From: Nakamurella alba
GTDB lineage: Bacteria > Actinomycetota > Actinomycetes > Mycobacteriales > Nakamurellaceae
Direction of reading: 5' to 3'
Assembly (NCBI RefSeq): GCF_009707545.1
Contig: NZ_WLYK01000012.1
Location: forward strand, 92,877 to 156,876
Length of the DNA stretch: 64,000 nt
Program-made: the position numbers and the translations under genes
The notes under the pieces: generated by a model
The model's database searches: none
Told to the model about the DNA's origin: nothing
The model's input: the letters and a program-made list of their open reading frames with translations, nothing else
Part shown: piece by piece, positions 9,911-20,282 of the stretch
Layout of the letters: each line of letters begins with the position of its first letter
How positions within the stretch are numbered: position 1 is the first letter of the stretch

Positions 9911-10648
9911 TCAGCCGGGTCGGGCCGCGATCCAGGTCCGCACGGATCCGCCCATCACCAGCGCGAGCGAGATGATCGGCATCACCGCGAGCATGATCGG
10001 CAGCCAGAGCAGCGCCTGCAGCACCGACACCAGGTTGGTCACGAAGATGATCCAGTAGACGGAGATGGCCAGCGATCCCAGGCAGGCGATGACCGTGAGC
10101 AGCGACCTCCGGCCGAGCAGCGTCGCGCCGCCGGCGATCAACAGTCCGCCCACCAGGAAGGTCGCCACCGCCACGACGGTGAACTGGGTGCCGTAGGTGC
10201 TCTCCCAGCCGGACGATCCGCCGGAGTAGTAGAACGACGAGGAGTCGACCAGGTCGAAGATCATGCTGCCGCCGAGCGTGTAGATCGCCCCGATCAGCAC
10301 GAACCCGCTCTGCACGAACTGCAGCACCGCGGAGGCCGTCGCAGCACCGGGCCGGGCCGGGCGCGGCGGCACCACCGGGTAGTAGACGGGCATCGCGTAG
10401 GGCGGGTAGCCGTAGCCGGCCTGCGGCGGGTACCCCGGCGGATACGGCTGCGGGTAGCCGGGCTGGGCATATCCGGGCTGGGCGTAACCAGGAGGGGGCG
10501 GCGGCGCCTGGTAGACGGGCTGGCCGGTGCTGCTCTGCTGCGGATAGACCTCGGGGGTGCTGATCGGCTGCCCGGTCAGCGGGTCGTGCGCGGTGTACCC
10601 CACGCCGGGCAGCCCCGAGCTCGGATCCGGGTTGGGCCCCACCGACAT
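9911..10648 (-). CDS. Proline/tyrosine-rich tail plus four-helix membrane protein
   Basis: This is a 245-residue membrane protein of unknown function. The ATG at 10648 follows GAGGAG with 6-nt spacing, so the longer upstream extension is rejected. Residues 1 to about 95 form a Pro/Gly/Tyr/Gln-rich cytoplasmic tail with repeats of GYAQP type. Four hydrophobic segments follow (for example AVLQFVQSGFVLIGAIYTL and TVVAVATFLVGGLLIAGGAT). A similar layout occurs in the gene at 53170-53994. Confidence 0.75.
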   Translation of the reverse strand: MSVGPNPDPSSGLPGVGYTAHDPLTGQPISTPEVYPQQSSTGQPVYQAPPPPPGYAQPGYAQPGYPQPYPPGYPPQAGYGYPPYAMPVYYPVVPPRPARPGAATASAVLQFVQSGFVLIGAIYTLGGSMIFDLVDSSSFYYSGGSSGWESTYGTQFTVVAVATFLVGGLLIAGGATLLGRRSLLTVIACLGSLAISVYWIIFVTNLVSVLQALLWLPIMLAVMPIISLALVMGGSVRTWIAARPG

Positions 10649-10744
10649 CGTGCACTCCTCGACCTGCGCCTCGACCTCCGGCGACCGTGCGGCGCCGCTT
10701 GCCCGGGATTCTGCCGCACGCCCCCGGGACACGGGCGGGATCGG

Positions 10745-12031
10745 TCAGGAAGGGTGGTGCGCGGTACGGGAGTCGTAGTCGCGCAGCGACCGTCCCCACC
10801 AGCCGGCCACCACGGTCAGCAGGATGCAGAGGATCCCGCCGCCGACCACCGACACGGTGGTGGAGGTCCAGGACGCCACCAGTCCGTGCGCCAGGTCGGC
10901 CAGTCGCGGACCGCCGGCCACCACCACGGTGAAGACGCCCTGCAACCGCCCGCGCATCTCGTCGGTGGCCTCGACCTGCAGCAGTGTCGACCGGTAGACG
11001 GCCGACACCAGGTCCGCCCAGCCGCCGACGGCCAGGAAGAACACCGCCAGCCAGAGGATCGAGGTCAGCCCGAAGGCGGTCACCGCGATCCCCCACAGCA
11101 CGATGGCCGCGAGGATCGCCAGCCCCTGCCGGTGCACCCGCTGGATCCAGCCGCCGGTCAGCCCGCCGAGCAACGAGCCGATCGCCAGCGCCGCGTTCAG
11201 CAGGCCGAGCGCCGCCCCGCCGCCGGGCGGCCCGCCGAAGGTGTCCTCCGCCATCTGCGGGAACAGCGCCCGCGGCATCCCGCAGACCATGGCGATGATG
11301 TCGACGACGAAGGTCATCAGCAGCAGCGGCCGCAGCCGCAGGTAGGCGAGGCCCTCGGAGACCTTGGCCCGGCCCTCCCGGTCGCCGGTCGGCGGGATCG
11401 ACGGCAGCCGGATCACCGCGTACAGCGCGCCGATGAGGGTCAGCGCGTCGAGGAAGTAGAGCCACGGCAGGCCGGTGATCGGCAGCAGCACGCCGGCCAG
11501 CACCGGCCCGACGATCACCCCGACGGCGAACACCGACATGTTCAGTGCGTTCGCCGACGCCACCAGCTCCCGCGGCACGATGCGCGGCAGGGTCGCGCTG
11601 CGGGTGGGCATGTTCACGGCGAAGAAGCCCTGCTGCGCGGCGAGCAGTCCCATCACCACCCAGACCGACTCGGCCGAGGAGAACGCGCACAGCCACAGCG
11701 CGATGCTGGTCACCGCGATGCCGGTCGAGGTGATCAGCAGGACCTTGCGCCGGTCGTAGGTGTCGGCGATCGCGCCGCCGAACAGCCCGAGCACGACCAG
11801 CGGCACCAGCGCGACCGCGGACGAGATGCCCACCCACGCGGAATCACCGGTCAGGTCGAAGATCTGCTGCTGCACGGCGACGGCGGTGACCGCGGATCCG
11901 ATAGTGGTGGCCACCCCGGAGACGAAGATCCGCCGGTAGGCCGGGATGGCCAGCGGCCGGGTGTCCGGCAGGATGCGTCTTTTCGGGGCGGCGGGCTGGT
12001 CCGAGGACTCCGGGGTCTCCGGCGCGGTCAC
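10745..12031 (-). CDS. MFS transporter (MFS_3/enterobactin-exporter type)
   Basis: This 428-residue permease has about 12 hydrophobic segments. The cytoplasmic loop after helix 2 reads GGAIADTYDRRKVLL, the motif-A equivalent of the EntS/MFS_3 group. The family exports siderophores, macrolides and other small molecules, and the substrate here is unknown. The GTG start at 12031 overlaps the pdxH stop as GTGA, so it is probably translated from the pdxH mRNA. Confidence 0.9.
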   Translation of the reverse strand: MTAPETPESSDQPAAPKRRILPDTRPLAIPAYRRIFVSGVATTIGSAVTAVAVQQQIFDLTGDSAWVGISSAVALVPLVVLGLFGGAIADTYDRRKVLLITSTGIAVTSIALWLCAFSSAESVWVVMGLLAAQQGFFAVNMPTRSATLPRIVPRELVASANALNMSVFAVGVIVGPVLAGVLLPITGLPWLYFLDALTLIGALYAVIRLPSIPPTGDREGRAKVSEGLAYLRLRPLLLMTFVVDIIAMVCGMPRALFPQMAEDTFGGPPGGGAALGLLNAALAIGSLLGGLTGGWIQRVHRQGLAILAAIVLWGIAVTAFGLTSILWLAVFFLAVGGWADLVSAVYRSTLLQVEATDEMRGRLQGVFTVVVAGGPRLADLAHGLVASWTSTTVSVVGGGILCILLTVVAGWWGRSLRDYDSRTAHHPS

Positions 12032-12672
12032 GGGGCGAGCCGCTCGACCAGCCACGCACTGCCTGCTCGGCGGTAGCGCAACCGGTCGTGCAGCCGGGCG
12101 ACCCGGCCCTGCCAGAACTCCACCGTCTCCGGCTCGATCAGCCAGCCGCCCCAGTGCGGCGGCACCGGGATGTCCCGGCCCTCGAACTCCCGCTCCAGCT
12201 CGGTCTGCCTGGCCTCCAGCACCTCCCGGTCCGGCACCACCTCGGACTGCGGGCTGGCCCACGCGCCCAGCTGCGAGCCGCGCGGCCGCTGCGCCCAGTA
12301 CGCGGCCGTCCGCTCCGGCTCCACCCGGCGCACGCTGCCGCGCACGTGGATCTGGCGCTGCAGCGGGTACCATGGGAAAGTGGCCGAGGCCCAGGGGTTC
12401 TCGGTCAGCGCCCGACTCTTCGCCGAGTCGTAGTTGGTGTAGAACACGACGCCCGCGGCCGAGACCTCCTTGGCCAGCACGGTCCGGCTCGCCGGGTGCC
12501 CGTCGGCGCCGGCGGTCGCCACCACCATCGCGTTCGGTTCGGTGATCCCGGCGGAGACCGCCTGGGCGATCCAGCGCTCGAACTGGGTGGTCCAGTCCGG
12601 AGCGAGATCCTCGACGGACAAACCGGACAGGGTGTAGCTCTCCCGCATCGCGGCGAGATCGGGATGGGTCAT
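12028..12672 (-). CDS. pdxH: Pyridoxamine 5'-phosphate oxidase
   Basis: This 214-residue FMN enzyme oxidises pyridoxamine/pyridoxine 5'-phosphate to pyridoxal 5'-phosphate. The start MTHPDLAAMRESYTLSGL is typical. The FMN-binding region contains NAMVVATAGADGHPASRTVLAK and FYTNYDSAKSRAL, followed by the signature RGSQLGAWASPQSE and the C-terminal WLIEPETVEFWQGRVARLHDR region (read in pieces). The length matches the family. It forms a coupled pair with the MFS gene downstream. No clear ribosome site was seen. Confidence 0.97.
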   Translation of the reverse strand: MTHPDLAAMRESYTLSGLSVEDLAPDWTTQFERWIAQAVSAGITEPNAMVVATAGADGHPASRTVLAKEVSAAGVVFYTNYDSAKSRALTENPWASATFPWYPLQRQIHVRGSVRRVEPERTAAYWAQRPRGSQLGAWASPQSEVVPDREVLEARQTELEREFEGRDIPVPPHWGGWLIEPETVEFWQGRVARLHDRLRYRRAGSAWLVERLAP

Positions 12673-12867
12673 GGTGTGTCGCGGATCCGTTCCGGCGGGC
12701 GGTGATGGGCGGAGACGGGCTGCACGGTACTCCCGTTGGGGTCGCCGGCCGTCCGGTGACGAAGAACACCGCCGGTCGCGGTGGTCAGGACCCCTCCGGC
12801 GGAGGACAGTTGCGGGCAGCTACCGCCCGGTACGGACCGGCCGGCCGTCCCTCGACGTGGAGGTTCG

Positions 12868-15199
<2,332 letters not shown>

Positions 15200-15320
15200 C
15201 CCTCAACTCGACGTCGAGAGACCCACTACCACGGCCTCGGCCGGGCTGCGGCGCGCCTCGCCGGGGCGGTCGCCGGACCGGGTTAGCGTGACGCGCAGTC
15301 GAGGAGGAGAAGAGGTCGCG

Positions 15321-16250
15321 ATGCGCGCGCTGCGGATTCTGGGACTGGCCGACGGCGGCCGGTCCCTGCTGTGCGAGGACCCCTCCTCCGCCGAGCAGTT
15401 CACCCTGCCGGTCGACGGCACCCTGCGCGCTGCCGTGCGTGGCGAGACCGCGGTGCTGGGCCAGCTCGAGTTCGACGGCGACGCCCAGCTGCGGCCGAAG
15501 GAGATCCAGAGCCGGATCCGGGCCGGCGCGAGCGTCGAGGAACTGGCGGCGCTGGCCGGCACCTCGCTGCACCGGATCGAGCGGTTCGCCCATCCGGTGC
15601 TGCTGGAGCGGTCGAGCATCGCCGAGAAGGCGCGCAAGGCCCGGCCCAGCATCGACGGGATCAGCGGCCTGGCCTCGCTGGAGACCACCGTGGCCGGGGC
15701 ACTGGCCGCCCGCGGCAACGAGGATCCGGTCGTCTGGGATGCGCACAAGGAGGACGGGGACTGGGTGCTCACCCTGTCCTGGAACGTCGGCCGGTCCACC
15801 CGGCGGGCCGAGTGGACCTATCACCGCGGCCCGGACGGCGGCACCCTCACCGCCCGCAACGACGCCGCCGCCGACCTGGTCGACCCGGCACTGAAGATCC
15901 TGCGGCCGATGCGCGAGCTGCGGGCCGTCGGCGGTCCGGCGGTGCCGATGGCTCCGCGGTCCACCGCAGCCTCGGCGCCCACCCCGCCACCGGCCCTGCT
16001 CGACCCGACGGTGCCGACTGTGCCCACAGCGCCGGCGGAGCCGGTGGTGGAGCGGGAGCGGAGGCTGGTCGAGGAGACCGTCACCGACGAGAGGTCGGGT
16101 GCCGTGCCGCCGAAGCCGAAGCCGGAGACCCCGAGTGGCGAGCGCCGGACCGGGACGGACAGTGCGCGGCCCGCCTCGCGCGGCGGGCGCCGGCCGGCGA
16201 TGCCATCCTGGGAAGAGGTCCTGCTCGGCACCCGCTCGACCAAGGACTGA
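15321..16250 (+). CDS. sepH: Septation protein SepH (DUF3071)
   Basis: This is a 309-residue actinobacterial cell-division protein. Family work in Streptomyces and mycobacteria shows that SepH binds FtsZ and promotes filament assembly. The start MRALRILGLADGGRSLL is characteristic, and a helix-turn-helix-like segment with PKEIQSRIRAGASVEELAAL follows. The conserved domain ends near residue 210. The C-terminal third is a Pro/Thr/Glu/Arg-rich disordered tail ending PSWEEVLLGTRS, a conserved terminal motif. A strong GAGGAGGAGAAGAGG ribosome site fixes the start. Confidence 0.95.
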   Translation: MRALRILGLADGGRSLLCEDPSSAEQFTLPVDGTLRAAVRGETAVLGQLEFDGDAQLRPKEIQSRIRAGASVEELAALAGTSLHRIERFAHPVLLERSSIAEKARKARPSIDGISGLASLETTVAGALAARGNEDPVVWDAHKEDGDWVLTLSWNVGRSTRRAEWTYHRGPDGGTLTARNDAAADLVDPALKILRPMRELRAVGGPAVPMAPRSTAASAPTPPPALLDPTVPTVPTAPAEPVVERERRLVEETVTDERSGAVPPKPKPETPSGERRTGTDSARPASRGGRRPAMPSWEEVLLGTRSTKD

Positions 16251-16288
16251 CCTCCACCGATCCACTGGGTGGGTGGCGGGATCGCACG

Positions 16289-16304
16289 TTCGGCACGCGC
16301 CGAA
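16289..16304 (+). terminator. Possible sepH terminator hairpin
   Basis: TTCGGC and GCCGAA form a perfect 6-bp stem with a 4-nt loop 39 bp after the sepH stop. It is short and has no T-run, so support is weak. Confidence 0.25.
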
Positions 16305-16448
16305 GGTGTACCGAGAGCGTGGCCGGAGCTGTCTGGACCCCGAGTGGAGCGACGAGATGCGATCCTATTCGTCCCCTAACGGGGGATGTCAGGCGAATCT
16401 CCGGCAGATGCCCGGCACGACATCGGCCCAGCGTCACCGCATAGGCGG

Positions 16449-16465
16449 CATTCGGGTACCGAATG
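16449..16465 (+). promoter_or_regulatory. 17-bp palindrome upstream of the hydrolase/GGDEF pair
   Basis: CATTCGG-GTA-CCGAATG is a perfect 7-3-7 dyad 48 bp before the hydrolase ATG. Its position suits an operator. No regulator gene is adjacent. Confidence 0.4.
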
Positions 16466-16513
16466 GATGACAACCCCCCCGATTGCCTTGGTCATCAGGG
16501 GAGAATCGGTGGC

Positions 16514-17395
16514 ATGACGATCACCGCGAGGCGCGCTGCGCACCTCCTGCCGACCCCGGCCGGTGATCTCGAGGTGCACGAACTCGGGTCCGGCCCGGCC
16601 ACCGTGGTCGCCGTGCACGGCATCACGTCCAACGGTCTTGCCTTCCTCCCGCTGGCCCAGGCACTCGACGGGGTCGCCCGGGTGCTCGCCCCCGACCTCC
16701 GCGGGCGCGGCGGGTCGGCGGCCGTGCCGTCCGGCCCGGGTCTGGTGGACCACGCATCTGACGTTGCAGCCGTCGCGGCCGGGTTCCGACTCGACCGGCC
16801 GGTACTGCTCGGGCACTCGCTCGGGGCGTTCGTCGCGGCACTGGCCGCGGTGCGCCACCCGGAGTCCTTCGGGTCGCTGGTGCTGGTGGACGGTGGTGTC
16901 GCCTTCCCGTCCCCGGCGCCGGACGCGTCGATCGACGAGCAGCTGCTGGCAACCATCGGGCCCGCCATGCGTCGGTTGACCATGAGGTTCCCCTCGGAGC
17001 AGAGCTACCTCGACTTCTGGCGCGAGCACCCGGCTCTCGGCCCGCTGCTGGACGTCCCCGGCGTGGCCGACCACCTGCTGCACGATCTCGTCCGCGACAC
17101 CGACGGGCTGCGGTCGAGCTGCGTCGCGGACGTCATCCGGCTGGACGGCGCCGCTGTGCTCGCCGATCCCGACGTCCACGCCGCGGCGCACACCCAGGCC
17201 CTCCCGACAACGTTGTTGCGGGCCGGCCGCGGCATGCTCGACCAGCCCGGCGGCCTGCTCCCGGCATCGGCGTTCCCGGGTGCCGTGACAGTGCCTGCGG
17301 CGAATCACTACTCCATCGTCCTGGCGGGCGACGGCCTGGCCGCCGTCGCCGCCTCCGTGCGCTCCCACATCTCCGGCGAGGTGGCTCCCCGATGA
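16514..17395 (+). CDS. Alpha/beta hydrolase
   Basis: This 293-residue soluble hydrolase has the oxyanion region VVAVHGITSNGLAF, the nucleophile elbow GHSLG, and a C-terminal AANHYSIVL with the catalytic His. Between them lies a helical cap (residues about 130-200). The substrate is not readable from the sequence. The ATG is preceded by GAGAAT 7 nt upstream, a possible leaderless -10. The stop overlaps the GGDEF gene start (ATGA), so the two proteins are co-translated. Confidence 0.88.
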   Translation: MTITARRAAHLLPTPAGDLEVHELGSGPATVVAVHGITSNGLAFLPLAQALDGVARVLAPDLRGRGGSAAVPSGPGLVDHASDVAAVAAGFRLDRPVLLGHSLGAFVAALAAVRHPESFGSLVLVDGGVAFPSPAPDASIDEQLLATIGPAMRRLTMRFPSEQSYLDFWREHPALGPLLDVPGVADHLLHDLVRDTDGLRSSCVADVIRLDGAAVLADPDVHAAAHTQALPTTLLRAGRGMLDQPGGLLPASAFPGAVTVPAANHYSIVLAGDGLAAVAASVRSHISGEVAPR

Positions 17396-18396
17396 CGCCC
17401 AGCGAGCGCACCGAGCTCACCCCGGACGCCTACCGGATGCTCTTCGAGGCCGTCCCGATGCCGGTCGTGCTGCACGACGGCAACGGCCGGCTGACCCACG
17501 CCAACGAGTCGTTCGCCCAGCTGGTCGGCCGGGGCCGGGACGAGCTCGAGCAACTGGCCGCCGCCGACCTGATTCACCCCGATGACCTGGCCGCCCGGGA
17601 GCTGCTGGCCCGCCGGCTGCACGACGGCGAGGTCGAGCGGGCGCAGGTGGTCCGCCGACTGCTGCACGCCGACGGCCGGGTGATCACCGCCCAGGTGACG
17701 AAGGCCGCGGTGACCATCGCCGGCGAGCGCTTCATCGCGGTCTTCGTCGAGGACACCGGCGAGGCCGTCGAGGAGATCGCCCGGCTCCGGTTCGCCGCCG
17801 AGCACGACCCGCTGACCGGCCTGCTCAACCGCGCCGGGATGACCCGCCAGCTGGTGGAGGCGCACGCCGAGGGCCGCACCTTCGAGGTGGCGATGATCGA
17901 CGTGGACGGCCTCAAGCCGATCAACGACACGCACGGTCACCCGGTCGGCGACCGGCTGCTGCGCCAGGTGGCCCGGCTGCTCGAGTCGACCACCCCCGAG
18001 GGGTCCGCCGTCGCCCGGTGGTCCGGTGACGAGTTCGTGGTGGCCGCACTGGAGGAGCCGCCCGGTACCCCGTCGCGGCTGCTGCGCCTGGTCAGCACCG
18101 GCCTGCAGACCGACATCGACCTGGGCATCGGCATGCCGCACCCGCTGAGCGTCTCGGTCGGGGTGTCCCGGTGCGGTCCCGACCGCGGGCCGGACCAGGC
18201 GCTGGCCGATGCCGACCAGGCGATGTACGGGGTCAAGCACAACCGGCCGGGAGCCCGGCCGTCCCTGCTGCCGCCGGCCCGCTCCCCGCTGGCCATCGAC
18301 CGGCTCGGCCTGCTCACCACCCGGCAGGCGCCGCGGGAGCGATCCTCCGGCGACCACATCCCGGACCAGGGCGGCTCCCCGGCCGCCGACAACTAG
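17392..18396 (+). CDS. PAS-GGDEF protein (probable diguanylate cyclase)
   Basis: This 334-residue signalling protein has a PAS domain (residues about 10-130; PMPVVLHDGNGRLTHANESF, then LIHPDD) followed by a GGDEF domain (AEHDPLTGLLNRAGM; AMIDVDGLKPINDTHGHPVGD; RWSGDEFVVA). The active-site loop reads SGDEF in place of GGDEF, a variant still found in active cyclases. No RxxD inhibitory site was seen five residues upstream. It has no membrane segment, so it is a cytosolic sensor probably making c-di-GMP. Its start overlaps the hydrolase stop. Confidence 0.9.
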   Translation: MTPSERTELTPDAYRMLFEAVPMPVVLHDGNGRLTHANESFAQLVGRGRDELEQLAAADLIHPDDLAARELLARRLHDGEVERAQVVRRLLHADGRVITAQVTKAAVTIAGERFIAVFVEDTGEAVEEIARLRFAAEHDPLTGLLNRAGMTRQLVEAHAEGRTFEVAMIDVDGLKPINDTHGHPVGDRLLRQVARLLESTTPEGSAVARWSGDEFVVAALEEPPGTPSRLLRLVSTGLQTDIDLGIGMPHPLSVSVGVSRCGPDRGPDQALADADQAMYGVKHNRPGARPSLLPPARSPLAIDRLGLLTTRQAPRERSSGDHIPDQGGSPAADN

Positions 18397-18479
18397 GGCA
18401 GCCAGGGCAACGAGGGCGGACGCCCTCGGCGAAAAGCGTTGTCCCGATGTCGGTGGGGCGACGTAGGGTCGGCTCCGCC

Positions 18480-20282
18480 ATGACCGACCTGAAGGATCCA
18501 CCGCAGTTGCGCACCACCGACGACACCGCCCCCGTCCGCATCTCCACCTTCGGCACGCTGAAACGGCTGCTGCCGTTCGCCCGCCCGGCGATCCCGGCCC
18601 TGCTCGCCTCCGGCGTCACCGCCGGCATCGCCACCCTGGCCGGGCTGGCCTTCCCGCTGGTCATCCAGTGGATCATCGACGGGCCGCTGACCGACGGGAA
18701 CGCCTCCGGACTGTGGCTGCCCGGCGCGGTGCTGGTGCTGCTCGGCGTCGTCGAGGCCGCGCTGTTCTGGGTCCGCCGGATGCTGGCCGCGCGCCCGACG
18801 ATGCGGGTCGAGGCCGACATGCGCAGCGCCCTCTACGACAAGCTGCAGCGGCTGCCGGTGTCCTTCCACGACCGGTTCCCGGCCGGCCAGCTGCTCTCCC
18901 GGGCGGTGTCGGACCTGGCCACCATCCGCCGGTTCCTGGCTTTCGGTGCCGTGTTCCTCGTGGTCAACGTGCTGACCTTCGTCATCGGTGTGGCCGTCCT
19001 GCTGGTGCTGTCCTGGCAGCTCGGGCTGATCATCGCCGCACTGGCGCTGCCGCTGGTCGTGCTGTGCCTGCTCTACGAGACGAAGTACCAGGTGCTGGCC
19101 CGCCGCTCGCAGGACCAGGTCGGCGACCTCGCCACCACCGTCGAGGAATCGGTGCTCGGCATCCGGATCCTCAAGGCCTTCGGCCGCAGCGCGCACCTGG
19201 GCCGGGAGTTCCGCCGCGAGGCCATCGCCCTGCGCACCACCGAGATCCGCAAGGCCAAGGCGGTGTCGGTGCTGTGGAGCACGGTGATCGCGCTGCCGGA
19301 GATCGCCCTCGGACTCATCCTGTTCCTCGGCATCCGGCAGATCGCCGACGGGACGATGACCGCCGGCACCCTGGTCGCCTTCTTCGGCACCGCGATGGGC
19401 CTGCGCTGGCCGATCGACTCGATCGGCTGGTTGCTGGCGATCGCCAACGAGTCGGCGACGGCCACCCACCGCTACTTCGAGGTGCTGGACGAGCCGGAGC
19501 CGATCACCGACCCGGCGCATCCGGTGGTGCCGGGTACCTCGCGCGGATCCCTGCACCTGCGGGGTGTCGGGTTCGGGTTCACCGACGCCGAGGCGACCGG
19601 GAAACTGCTGCACGGGCTGGATCTCGAACTCGCACCGGGTGAGACCGTGGCGCTGGTCGGCGCCACCGGGTCGGGCAAGACCGTGCTGACCTCGCTGGTG
19701 AACCGGCTGCACGACGTCACCGAGGGCGCGGTGCTGCTGGACGGCGTGGACATCCGCGACATGGAGCTGGCCGAGGTGCGTCGCCGGGTCGCGGTCGCCT
19801 TCGAGGAGCCGGTGCTCTTCTCCGCGTCCGTCCGGGAGAACGTGCTGCTGGGCCGGCCGGAAGCCACCGACGACGAGCTGGCGGAGGCCCTGCGGGTGGC
19901 CCGTGCCGAGTTCGTGCACGACCTGCCCTGGGGCCTGGACACCCGGATCGGCGAGCAGGGTCTGTCGCTGTCCGGCGGTCAGCGGCAGCGACTCGCGTTG
20001 GCCCGTGCGGTGGTCGGCCGGCCGGAGGTACTGGTGCTCGACGACCCGTTGTCGGCGTTGGACATCCACACCGAGGCCCAGGTCGAGGCGGCCCTGCGGT
20101 CGGTGCTCGGCAGCACCACCGCGCTGGTGGTGGCGCACCGGGCGTCGACGGTGCTGCTGGCGGACCGGGTGGCGCTGCTGGCCGGTGGCCGGATCGCGGC
20201 CACCGGCACCCACAGCGAACTGATGGCGCGGGTTCCGGCCTACCGGGACCTGCTGGCGAGCCGCGAGGAGGTCGGGGCATGA
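18480..20282 (+). CDS. ABC exporter subunit with degenerate ATPase site (half-transporter 1)
   Basis: This 600-residue half-transporter has six membrane helices (to about residue 330) and one ATPase domain. Walker A is GATGSGKT at 394-401, the signature is canonical LSGGQ at 497-501, and the H-loop is VVAHRAS. After Walker B the catalytic Glu is replaced by Asp (LVLDDPLSALD, residue 522). This is the hallmark of the degenerate site in heterodimeric exporters. The start is taken at ATG 18480, with ATG 18447 in the same frame as an alternative. It overlaps its partner by ATGA. Confidence 0.92.
   Translation: MTDLKDPPQLRTTDDTAPVRISTFGTLKRLLPFARPAIPALLASGVTAGIATLAGLAFPLVIQWIIDGPLTDGNASGLWLPGAVLVLLGVVEAALFWVRRMLAARPTMRVEADMRSALYDKLQRLPVSFHDRFPAGQLLSRAVSDLATIRRFLAFGAVFLVVNVLTFVIGVAVLLVLSWQLGLIIAALALPLVVLCLLYETKYQVLARRSQDQVGDLATTVEESVLGIRILKAFGRSAHLGREFRREAIALRTTEIRKAKAVSVLWSTVIALPEIALGLILFLGIRQIADGTMTAGTLVAFFGTAMGLRWPIDSIGWLLAIANESATATHRYFEVLDEPEPITDPAHPVVPGTSRGSLHLRGVGFGFTDAEATGKLLHGLDLELAPGETVALVGATGSGKTVLTSLVNRLHDVTEGAVLLDGVDIRDMELAEVRRRVAVAFEEPVLFSASVRENVLLGRPEATDDELAEALRVARAEFVHDLPWGLDTRIGEQGLSLSGGQRQRLALARAVVGRPEVLVLDDPLSALDIHTEAQVEAALRSVLGSTTALVVAHRASTVLLADRVALLAGGRIAATGTHSELMARVPAYRDLLASREEVGA

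Noticed and set aside
9840..11837. Upstream part of the long open frame ending at 9261
   Set aside because: The encoded residues are Arg/Gly/Ala-rich shadow of the MFS and membrane-protein genes. A ribosome site and natural start occur at 9839.
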